From: Haliea alexandrii
GTDB taxonomy: Bacteria; Pseudomonadota; Gammaproteobacteria; Pseudomonadales; Halieaceae
Length of the DNA: 52,761 nucleotides
Reading direction: 5' to 3'
Assembly (NCBI RefSeq): GCF_003719295.1
Contig: NZ_RFLW01000002.1
Location: 1-52,761 of the forward strand
Below the pieces are notes generated by a model. It was given only the letters and a program-made list of their open reading frames with translations. It did no database searches and had not been told where the DNA came from. Position numbers and translations under genes: made by a program. Shown here in pieces: positions 9,948 to 16,959 of the stretch. Position 1 is the stretch's first letter; every line of letters begins with the position of its first letter.

Positions 9948-11249
9948 GTGGCCGCTACACCGCCCTCTGCCGGCGCGCCGTCTTCGTTGTTTTCTGCGGG
10001 AACGCGCCGTTATGTGCTGACCATCCTGGTCATCGCCTACACCTTCAACTTCATTGATCGACAAATTCTCGGCATATTGGTGGAACCCATTCGCCTGGAA
10101 CTCGGCGTCAGTGATACGGCGATGGGCCTGCTCACGGGGCTGGGTTTTGCTCTGTTCTACACCCTGATGGGTATTCCCATTGCGCGCTACGCAGACCGTG
10201 CCAATCGGCGCAACCTCATCGCGGCGGCGGTGGGTATCTGGAGTGTGTTCACGGCGGCGCAGGGGCTGGCGCAGAATTACTGGCAGCTGCTGGCCTATCG
10301 CATTGGCGTCGGGGTGGGTGAGGCGGGCTGTTCGCCACCGGCCCATTCCATGCTGGCGGATTACTACCCGGCCAATGAGCGGGCAACGGCGCTGGGTATC
10401 TACTCACTGGGCATTCCAATCGGCATCCTGTTCGGTTTTTTTGTCGGGGGCTGGATGAACGAGTGGTTTGGCTGGCGCGTGGCGTTTTTTGTGGTGGGTA
10501 TTCCCGGGATTGTATTGGCGCTGGTGATTCGCTTTACGGTGCGCGAGCCGGATCGCGGCATGTCCGAAACGCGGGTGACCGCCCCCGGTAGCCAGCCCTC
10601 TATTGGCGCGGTGTTCCGCTACCTGTTGGCGCGGCGTTCGTTTGTCCACATGGCGTTGGGCGGCGGCATTACCGCCTTTGTCGGTTACGGCCTGATCTCC
10701 TGGTCAGCGGCTTTCCTGGCACGCTCTCACGGCATGTCCTCCGGTGAGATCGGTACCTGGCTGGGCCTGATATTCGGTATTCCCGGCGGCATTGGCATTG
10801 TGCTTGGCGGGCGTCTGGCGGACTACTTCGGCGCCCGGGATGCGCGCTGGTATTTGTGGATTGTGGCGTTGGCCCTGCTCATTTCCGTGCCCGCCGGGGT
10901 ATTTGTGTTCCTGCTCGATGACATTCGCGCGGTGTTGCTGCTGATGGTGCTGCCGGTGATGCTGGGTAATTTCTACCAGGCCACCACCTTCGCCCAGACA
11001 CAGACGCTGGTCGGTCTGCGCATGCGTAGTGTCGCCTCGGCCATTCTGTTGTTCGTGATCAACATCGTCGGCCTCGCACTGGGGCCATCGGTGGTGGGCC
11101 TGATCAGCGACCTGCTGGCAGCGGACTACGGCGCGCATTCTTTACGCTGGGCGCTGATGATCTGTTCCCTGGCGAATGTCTGGGCGGCCTGGCACTACTG
11201 GCGCGCAGGCGCGGCGTTTCCCGCTGATCTGGCGCGGGTGGAAGACTAG
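9948..11249 (+). CDS. MFS transporter, Spinster-like
   Basis: The 433-residue protein has twelve predicted hydrophobic helices and major facilitator motifs. The first helix reads YTFNFIDRQILGILVEPIR, the loop 2-3 motif is GIPIARYADRANRR, and later come YRIGVGVGEAGCSPPAHSMLADYYPANERATA and GGWMNEWFGWRVAFF. The GEAGCSPPA.S.. block is typical of Spinster-type carriers, which export sphingolipid-like or other amphipathic compounds in animals and are broad unknowns in bacteria. The start is a GTG with a strong aaaggag seven bases upstream. The gene converges on the epoxide hydrolase gene. The substrate cannot be inferred. Confidence 0.9.
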   Translation: MAATPPSAGAPSSLFSAGTRRYVLTILVIAYTFNFIDRQILGILVEPIRLELGVSDTAMGLLTGLGFALFYTLMGIPIARYADRANRRNLIAAAVGIWSVFTAAQGLAQNYWQLLAYRIGVGVGEAGCSPPAHSMLADYYPANERATALGIYSLGIPIGILFGFFVGGWMNEWFGWRVAFFVVGIPGIVLALVIRFTVREPDRGMSETRVTAPGSQPSIGAVFRYLLARRSFVHMALGGGITAFVGYGLISWSAAFLARSHGMSSGEIGTWLGLIFGIPGGIGIVLGGRLADYFGARDARWYLWIVALALLISVPAGVFVFLLDDIRAVLLLMVLPVMLGNFYQATTFAQTQTLVGLRMRSVASAILLFVINIVGLALGPSVVGLISDLLAADYGAHSLRWALMICSLANVWAAWHYWRAGAAFPADLARVED

Positions 11250-11253
11250 CGCC

Positions 11254-11277
11254 GCCTCTCATTTCAAGAGCAGAGGC
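11254..11277. terminator. Possible bidirectional hairpin between convergent genes
   Basis: GCCTCT (11254-11259) and AGAGGC (11272-11277) form a 6 bp stem between the MFS stop and the minus-strand hydrolase stop. There is no clear T run, so termination is only suggested by position. Confidence 0.3.
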
Positions 11278-11287
11278 TGACCGCCGG

Positions 11288-12343
11288 CTACAGCGTGGCG
11301 AGAAAGCGGAGCAATGTGGCGTTGAACGCCTCCGGCTGCTCCTGCTGTACAAAGTGGCCGGCGTGCGGAATCAGCGCTATGCCGCGCAGGTCGCTGGAAC
11401 GGCGCGCCAGCACCTCGAGTGCATCGGTGCCGATCATCTGCAATACAGGATCTTCGCTGCCGGCGATAAACAGCGACGGGGGCGTGACGTTTGCGTCTGC
11501 CCAGGCCTCGCCCAGCTGCCAGTTGCGGTCCGCGACCCGGTAGGAGTTAATGCCGCCGATAAACTCTGCTCCTGCTGTGCAACGCGTGAATTCCTCGACG
11601 TAAGTGTTCATGTCCTGTTCGTTCATCCACGGCCAGGGCAGGGGAATGTCTGGGTCGGCGAGCACATCCAGGTAGCTGTTGCCTTCGGTGCTGAAGCGCG
11701 TCCAGTCCAGCAGGTGGCCGTCGGCACAGAGCGCCCAGAACAGCCGGGTGAGGAACAGACGGGGGTTACGGGCGAGCTCGCGCTCTGGTCGCCCGGGCTC
11801 CTGGTAGTAGTGCATGTGGTAGAAGTGTCGCGTTGCTATTTCCGCGAAGCAGGTGCTGGGCGCCTTGTCCGGACGGGCGAAAGCGCGCCCGTAGTCCGCG
11901 CCGGGCGACGGGTTGGCGCCGGCGCCACCGCGTCCGGCAAGGTCGAAATCGTAGGGGCAGGCCACGCCCACCACAGCGCTAACGCGTGACGGGTGACGCA
12001 CAGCCACGTTGTAGGCCTGGGCCGCCCCGAAATCGTGCCCCACCAGTACCGCTTGCGTCAGCCCCAGATGATCCATTAGCCCCAGCACATCGTTCACCGT
12101 GTGCTGGCTGTCATACACTGCGGGGTCAAGCGGCCGGCTTGAGCGGCCGTAACCGCGCTGGTCGAATGCGACCGCATTGAAGCCGGCCTCGGCCAGAGCC
12201 GGCAACTGATGGCGCCAGCTGTAGGCGAGGCCGGGAAAGCCGTGGCAGAGAATCACCCAGGCTTGTTCCGGCTGGCCCCGGCACAGGCTGTAGTGCAGTT
12301 CAATATCACCCACCGGGGCGCTGGCATGCTCCACGCTGCTCAC
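11288..12343 (-). CDS. Alpha/beta hydrolase, epoxide hydrolase-like
   Basis: The 351-residue protein has the epoxide hydrolase pattern: oxyanion motif HGFP (CHGFPGLAYSWRHQLP), QRGYGRSSRP, nucleophile Asp in VGHDFGAAQAY and His in HAGHFVQQEQPE, with SLFIAGSEDPVL carrying the charge-relay acid. The lid region (GRAFARPDKAPSTCFAEIATRHFYHMHYYQEPGRPE) is typical in length. Cytosolic hydrolysis of epoxides to diols is expected from the family, but dehalogenase-type activity cannot be excluded from sequence alone. The start is a GTG just 6 bp after the LLM enzyme stop, so the two are co-transcribed and perhaps act on the same compound. Confidence 0.87.
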   Translation of the reverse strand: MSSVEHASAPVGDIELHYSLCRGQPEQAWVILCHGFPGLAYSWRHQLPALAEAGFNAVAFDQRGYGRSSRPLDPAVYDSQHTVNDVLGLMDHLGLTQAVLVGHDFGAAQAYNVAVRHPSRVSAVVGVACPYDFDLAGRGGAGANPSPGADYGRAFARPDKAPSTCFAEIATRHFYHMHYYQEPGRPERELARNPRLFLTRLFWALCADGHLLDWTRFSTEGNSYLDVLADPDIPLPWPWMNEQDMNTYVEEFTRCTAGAEFIGGINSYRVADRNWQLGEAWADANVTPPSLFIAGSEDPVLQMIGTDALEVLARRSSDLRGIALIPHAGHFVQQEQPEAFNATLLRFLATL

Positions 12344-12349
12344 CCGCAG

Positions 12350-13207
12350 TTAGCGCGGCGTAATGAAGCGGTCCGCGAACCGTTCCATGGCCTCGAGTTT
12401 GGCCTCCAGTGAATGAAAGGCCGGGTCGTCGACGGTCCAGGCCATGGCGATGGTGCCGTCGATGCCCCAGTCTTCCAGCTGGTGGTAGATGCCGGGGTCC
12501 GGTTCGGTCTGCGGCATGACAAAGCGTCCGAAGGGCTCCGCGCCGCGTTCGGCCTCGACGATGGCGCGCTCGGCGTTCAGTTGGGCCAGTAGCTCGCGAA
12601 TCTCCGTCATGGGGTAGTTCATGCCCATCCAGCCGTCGGAGTGCGCGGCGCGGCGCAGGGCGGCGGGCGACTTGCCGCCGATCCACACCGGCACTTTGCC
12701 GGGCACCGGGAACTGCCCCGTGGGGGGGAACTGGTAGAAGTCGTTGTCGGCCTCGGCCATGCCGTCATCCCAGAAATCCCGCATCACCTCCAGCATCGCG
12801 TCCATGCGTTTACCGCGGTTGCGCGGGTTGTGCCCCAGTACGGTAATTTCATCTTCGCACCAGCCCGCGCCAACGCCGAATACAAAGCGATTGTCGGTTT
12901 GCATGGCCAGCGTGGCCGCCTGTTTGGCAGCGCTGAAAGGTTCGCGCATGGTCAGCACGTACACATAGGTCATGAAGCGCAGCCGCTCGGTGACCGCGGC
13001 CATGGTGGCGATGGTAATCATCGGGTCCGGGAAGCGGGTGTGGGCGTGGATGTGACGTTGTCCGGAAGGGTGCACAGAGGTGTAATCGCGCGGGATGGCC
13101 ACGTGGTCCGACACGGCAATGCCCGCATAGCCCATTTTCTCTGCTGCCGCGGCAACCTGTTTTACCTGGTCGTTGCCCTCGTGAAACCAGGCCAGCCAAT
13201 ATTCCAT
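12350..13207 (-). CDS. LLM-class (luciferase-like, F420-type) flavin oxidoreductase
   Basis: The 285-residue protein is a bacterial-luciferase-like TIM barrel of the TIGR03619 type: YAGIAVSDHVAIP, DPMITIATMAAVTERLRF, TLAMQTDNRFVFGVGAGW, and VPVWIGGKSPAALRRAA. Such enzymes use F420 or FMN. Nothing in the window makes F420, so the cofactor remains open. The start is very well supported by aggaggagat directly before the ATG at 13207. Its neighbours are an epoxide hydrolase 6 bp downstream and a 3D-domain protein 46 bp upstream. Confidence 0.87.
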   Translation of the reverse strand: MEYWLAWFHEGNDQVKQVAAAAEKMGYAGIAVSDHVAIPRDYTSVHPSGQRHIHAHTRFPDPMITIATMAAVTERLRFMTYVYVLTMREPFSAAKQAATLAMQTDNRFVFGVGAGWCEDEITVLGHNPRNRGKRMDAMLEVMRDFWDDGMAEADNDFYQFPPTGQFPVPGKVPVWIGGKSPAALRRAAHSDGWMGMNYPMTEIRELLAQLNAERAIVEAERGAEPFGRFVMPQTEPDPGIYHQLEDWGIDGTIAMAWTVDDPAFHSLEAKLEAMERFADRFITPR

Positions 13208-13253
13208 ATCTCCTCCTGACGTTGCGGGAAAAACGCCAGGCGAGTGATGCGGC

Positions 13254-14381
13254 TTACTCGCGTTTCAGCAGCAGCCAGGCCTCGGCGTAATCGCTCATGT
13301 GACGATTCGCCGCATGATACCCCGCCCAATCGCGGTAGTAGCCGCTCAGCCAGTCGAGCTGGTACAGATTGTCATGAAAAGCGCCGCCGGTATCCGCCAT
13401 CACGTTCAGGCGGTAGGTGGGCTCCCCGGCTTCTTCGGTGCGCAGCAGCACCAGGCGGCCCAGGCCGAGTTGGAAAATATCGCCCGCAACGGTCACCAGT
13501 GGTTGTACAGGAATCTTGTAATCGGCGTCCTTGCCGTAACCGAGCACGCCCGGCACTGCCTTGAAATACCAGTAGCGCTCCTGCGCTTCGGGCTTGCGCG
13601 TGCGATCGTAGGCAATACCGTTGTTGCGATGAACGTTGAAGTAGCGCTTCTGGCCCGCGTCGTCTTCGATGACCGCCGTGCCTTGCAGCAGGGCGCCTTC
13701 CAGGTCCGCGCGGCTGAGCCAGATCAGCGGCGGCGCGCGCTGTGCCATGTCGTTCGCGCTTGCGGCTGCAGTCTCACTGGCCACAATCGCCTGTTTGCCG
13801 AACTGGAAGCGGGTGATGGCCGTGCCCAGGGCATCGGCCTCGGCCAATGGCAGCTGGGCCTCATCGTGCGGCAGGCCGTAGAGGGCGTGGGGGGTGGCCG
13901 CTGTCTGCGCTTCGCTGCCGGACGCCACACGCACGTAGTATTTGGTCAGCAACAGGCGTTCGGCAGGCAGGTTCTGCAACAGTGGCTTGCCACTCGCCAA
14001 CTGTGCGGCCCGCGCGCCATCCGGCTGCCAGCGCAGCAGCTCGAAGTGGCGCTGCAGGAATGCGGGGTCGGTGAGGCGCGAGTTGCGCCCCAGGCGGGCA
14101 TCCTCTGCCGCAACTGCGCAAACGAATTCCAGCGTGGTGCGAATGCGCTCGGGCGGGGTGTGCAGCCAGGGCGTGGTGCCGCCGTGAATGACAGCCGGGT
14201 CGTAGGCGTTGCCCTGAGCGAGATAGTCGGCCGTGGCGGCGGCAACGTCACACAGTGCCTCGCTGTGGTCCGGCCATTGCCCGGGTGCCAGGGGCTGTGC
14301 TGGCTGGAATGTGGGCGCTGCGTTGGCCGCCGCGCTGCACAACAGCAGCACGAGCAGCGTGCTCCTGAAAGTCCGTTGCAT
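13254..14381 (-). CDS. Secreted protein with MltA-like 3D domain
   Basis: The 375-residue product starts MQRTFRSTLLVLLLCSAAANA, a clear signal peptide cut before APTF. Its C-terminus reads VMADTGGAFHDNLYQLDWL...GYYRDWAGY, the pattern of the 3D domain of lytic transglycosylase MltA, where the Asp of ADTGGA is catalytic. The preceding part (VPGVLGYGKDADYKIPVQPLVTVAGDI) fits the double-psi barrel. The first ~250 residues are unlike MltA. It could be a divergent lytic transglycosylase or a polysaccharide-binding relative. The same frame is open far upstream through the MAPEG gene; I chose the ATG at 14381 because of the signal peptide. MAPEG lies 11 bp upstream. Confidence 0.72.
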   Translation of the reverse strand: MQRTFRSTLLVLLLCSAAANAAPTFQPAQPLAPGQWPDHSEALCDVAAATADYLAQGNAYDPAVIHGGTTPWLHTPPERIRTTLEFVCAVAAEDARLGRNSRLTDPAFLQRHFELLRWQPDGARAAQLASGKPLLQNLPAERLLLTKYYVRVASGSEAQTAATPHALYGLPHDEAQLPLAEADALGTAITRFQFGKQAIVASETAAASANDMAQRAPPLIWLSRADLEGALLQGTAVIEDDAGQKRYFNVHRNNGIAYDRTRKPEAQERYWYFKAVPGVLGYGKDADYKIPVQPLVTVAGDIFQLGLGRLVLLRTEEAGEPTYRLNVMADTGGAFHDNLYQLDWLSGYYRDWAGYHAANRHMSDYAEAWLLLKRE

Positions 14382-14392
14382 GAAGGGTTGGC

Positions 14393-14827
14393 CTAGAAGG
14401 TGGCGCGTACAGTGATAACCGCCATGCCGGCCAGCGCCAGTGACGACAGCAGGAACAGCAGGAAGCGCACCGGCACGTAGTTGGTGGTGGCCTGCACGAT
14501 ACTGTGGGCAATACGCAATATCAGGTACGCCCAGGCCAGCTGCACCGCCAGGGCACTGTCGATGCCGGTAATGGCCAGAATGCAGCACAGCGCGTAAAAG
14601 ACGGTGGGCTGCTCGTGCAGGTGAGTGTAGTTGTGAGCCTTCCAGTTCACGTGGTCGGGAAGCACCCCTTCGAGGTCGGCACCGCGGCGTCCACCGGGTT
14701 GTGGCTTGGACAGGTCCAGCCCTGATTTGCTCATGGCAGGCATGCGTGTAGCGGCCATCCATGTCAACATGACCAGAGACCAGCTGGCGAGCAGGGCGGC
14801 GGGGGCGAGGATTTCCAGGGCAGGCAT
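14393..14827 (-). CDS. MAPEG-family membrane protein
   Basis: The 144-residue protein (MPALEILAPAALLASWSLVMLTW...) has four hydrophobic helices and MAPEG landmarks: KAHNYTHLHEQPTVFYALCCIL and AWAYLILRIAHSIVQATTNYVPVRF. The second block resembles the glutathione-site region of eicosanoid/glutathione membrane enzymes. An upstream ATG at 14905 would add 26 poorly conserved residues; the ATG at 14827 fits the first helix best. It leads a minus-strand unit of MAPEG, 3D-domain, LLM and epoxide hydrolase genes. Glutathione conjugation is the family role, but bacterial members are mostly untested. Confidence 0.82.
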   Translation of the reverse strand: MPALEILAPAALLASWSLVMLTWMAATRMPAMSKSGLDLSKPQPGGRRGADLEGVLPDHVNWKAHNYTHLHEQPTVFYALCCILAITGIDSALAVQLAWAYLILRIAHSIVQATTNYVPVRFLLFLLSSLALAGMAVITVRATF

Positions 14828-14956
14828 GGCGGGCACTCTCGGGGCTAATGTGTCGCGAGTAGAACTGATCGCGCGGCTCGGCGTCAAGTCTGTTCCGGAG
14901 AGCACACCGTCTGGCGTAAGCTGAAGTCAAATCATGTGTTACCAGGAACACCGTCG

Positions 14957-16303
14957 ATGAAACGTCTGTTATTGATCGCCCTCGCGCTGTTGCTGCTTCT
15001 GTTGGCAGTGCCCCCGGTATTCCTCGGGATGCCGTTGTGGCAGCTGGGCAACGCGGTGTCCCTCGCCACCGGGCTCGGCGCCAAGCTGGCCTGTTCGGGG
15101 CGTTTTATCAGTGGCTTTGACGACGCGCAGATTCTCGACGACCTGGCCAGCTATGCAGCGATCAATCGCCAGCTGTCACTCGATTTTGGCGTTAACCGGG
15201 TAGACGTGAGCTTGTTCGGTTTGGCGCCGGCGTCCGCGACTTACCGGCCGGGGCTGGGCTGCACAGTGAACCATGGCGATACAGCCTTGGTGGATGCACT
15301 GCAGCCGCCTGCCCGCAGCACACCGCCGGCGCCGTGGCCAGCACGTGACAGCGGGTTCACAGCGCAGCAGGCGGCGGCCGAGGCCGTGCTGGCGGCGGAT
15401 AACGCGGAAGGCTTGCACACCCGTGCCCTGCTTGTGCTGCAACGCGGTGAGCTGGTGGCGGAAAGCTATGCCCCCGGGTACAACGCGGGCTCGCAGCTGC
15501 TCGGCTGGTCCATGGGCAAGTCCTTGATGGCGATCGCGCTGGGTCGCATGGAAGCGTTGGGGTTGCTCCCTGCGTCGCCAGGGGGGCCGCTGTTTCCCGA
15601 ATGGGGTGGCGATGACCGCGCGCGCATCGGCCTGGCACAGCTGCTGCAAATGACCTCGGGGCTGCGCTGGGAGGAGGATTACATTCCCGGAAGCGATTCC
15701 ACACGCATGCTGTTTCATGCCCGCAATGCCTCTTCCGTGGCCCTGCGCAGCCCCGGTGCACACGCACCTGGGACGCACTTTTATTACTCCTCCGGCACCA
15801 GCAACCTGCTGGCGCGTTTTGCGGCCGCAAGGCTCGGCGGTCCCCAGGCGCAGCTGGATTTCTTCTACGTCCAGCTGCTGCAGCCACTGAGCATGAATCA
15901 CACCGTGCTGGAGCCCGATGCCGAGGGCATTGTGGTCGCCAGCTCGTTCGTCTACGCCAGCGCGCGGGATTGGGCCCGCCTTGGCCAATTATTGCTGGAC
16001 GATGGCAGGCTCCAGGGTCGCCCCTTCTTGCCCGCGGGCTGGGTCGCGCGTGCCACGGCGCCCAATACCAGCGCCAATGAGCCACGTTACGGCTACCAGC
16101 TCTGGCTCAACGATGGGGGCGCTACGCTGCGTTGGCCGGATCTCCCGCGCAGCGCGTTTGCGATGCTGGGCAACCGGGGGCAGGCGGTACTGATGATGCC
16201 GGAGGAGGGGCTGGTTGTGGTGCGGCTGGGCTGGACCGCAGGAGAGTATCCGCTGTCGCGCAAGATGGGTGAGCTGCTTTCCAGGCTCCAGAATGCGAGG
16301 TAA
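14957..16303 (+). CDS. Class C beta-lactamase-fold serine hydrolase, membrane-anchored or secreted
   Basis: The ~448-residue protein begins MKRLLLIALALLLLLLAVPPVF, a signal peptide or anchor. Serine beta-lactamase/DD-peptidase-type motifs are present: SMGK with Ser185 and Lys188 (SxxK) and YSS at 277-279 in place of YxN; a third-motif equivalent may be LGNRGQ near the end. The replacement of Asn in YxN is common in the esterase-like members of family PF00144. So it is probably an esterase or peptidase, not a resistance enzyme. The start at 14957 is preceded by aggaacac; an upstream ATG at 14936 would add seven residues before the signal peptide. It is divergent from the MAPEG unit. Confidence 0.85.
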   Translation: MKRLLLIALALLLLLLAVPPVFLGMPLWQLGNAVSLATGLGAKLACSGRFISGFDDAQILDDLASYAAINRQLSLDFGVNRVDVSLFGLAPASATYRPGLGCTVNHGDTALVDALQPPARSTPPAPWPARDSGFTAQQAAAEAVLAADNAEGLHTRALLVLQRGELVAESYAPGYNAGSQLLGWSMGKSLMAIALGRMEALGLLPASPGGPLFPEWGGDDRARIGLAQLLQMTSGLRWEEDYIPGSDSTRMLFHARNASSVALRSPGAHAPGTHFYYSSGTSNLLARFAAARLGGPQAQLDFFYVQLLQPLSMNHTVLEPDAEGIVVASSFVYASARDWARLGQLLLDDGRLQGRPFLPAGWVARATAPNTSANEPRYGYQLWLNDGGATLRWPDLPRSAFAMLGNRGQAVLMMPEEGLVVVRLGWTAGEYPLSRKMGELLSRLQNAR

Positions 16304-16577
16304 CACTCGGCGGGCTGCCTGCGCGGTAATTTTCACATTTTCCTGAGTCTTTTTGTCGGGTATTAAAAAGACGTTATTAATTAATAAGTTATAGATATCT
16401 CCTTATTAAATCCTCAGAAGTATCTGGGTTTTCTGGGCAATCATGACAAACAATTCATGATCCAGTTACCTGTAGGATCAGTAAAACCGTTACCATATGT
16501 GAAGTGTGGTAACAAACCGGTAAAGCGAAAGGGTGCAGGTGGTCTGCAACCGTTACCGGCATCTGAGGAGAGTGGAA
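16304..16577 (+). promoter_or_regulatory. AT-rich promoter region and structured leader of the small secreted protein gene
   Basis: After 16340 the sequence is notably AT-rich (tattaaaaagacgttattaa, taataagttatagatat), where a promoter is likely. Two perfect inverted repeats follow. GTTACCA (16489-16495) pairs with TGGTAAC (16507-16513) over 11 bases. CCGGTAA (16517-16523) pairs with TTACCGG (16553-16559), closing a nested near-perfect GGTGCAG/CTGCAACC stem. The second structure ends six bases before the gaggag ribosome site at 16565. Confidence 0.55.
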
Positions 16578-16859
16578 ATGAATACGTTGGCTGCAACAGC
16601 CAGGCTCGGCACCCTGGCACTGACCTTTGCCCTGGGTAGCACCGCCTTTGCGCAGACGGCCGAACAGGAAGGCCGCTTACTGCTGGCGTTGAACGAAACG
16701 TCAGCGAGTGCAGAGTGGCAACCGGCAGTGCGTGCGGAGGAGCAGGCGCAAGCGGAGGCCGTGGAACGCGAGCTGGCCGTATCTGCTGAGGCGATTTCAC
16801 GCAAGCTGGACGAACAGTTGAAAGCGCGTTTGTCGCGCAAACTCGACATGGCCATCTGA
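16578..16859 (+). CDS. Small secreted protein, unknown function
   Basis: The 93-residue product has a good signal peptide, MNTLAATARLGTLALTFALG...AFA, cut before QTAEQEG. The mature ~68 residues are strongly charged and helical (WQPAVRAEEQAQAEAVEREL, SRKLDEQLKARLSRKLDMAI) and could form an amphipathic coiled coil. The ATG at 16578 follows gaggag with proper spacing; an earlier in-frame start at 16533 lies in the leader hairpin and is rejected. The gene stands alone, with a structured leader before it and a strong terminator after it, which suggests high, regulated expression. I do not recognise a family. Confidence 0.75.
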   Translation: MNTLAATARLGTLALTFALGSTAFAQTAEQEGRLLLALNETSASAEWQPAVRAEEQAQAEAVERELAVSAEAISRKLDEQLKARLSRKLDMAI

Positions 16860-16878
16860 CAGGTCAAATAAAGTCGCC

Positions 16879-16908
16879 AACCCGAGGCATTGGCTTCGGG
16901 TTTTTTTT
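16879..16908 (+). terminator. Rho-independent terminator
   Basis: AACCCGA and TCGGGTT form a GC-rich stem (with further pairing of GCC/GGC inside) followed by a run of eight T at 16901-16908. It ends the small secreted protein transcript before the Lon-like gene. Confidence 0.8.
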
Positions 16909-16959
16909 GCCCGCTGCCTGCTATGATTCTCCTCCCGAATGCTGCACAGGAGGGCTGTC

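Noticed and set aside
16505-16559. Resemblance to a c-di-GMP-I riboswitch (caaacc, gcgaaag, gttaccgg words)
   Set aside because: The diagnostic gggacgcaaagcc core is absent; only scattered words agree.
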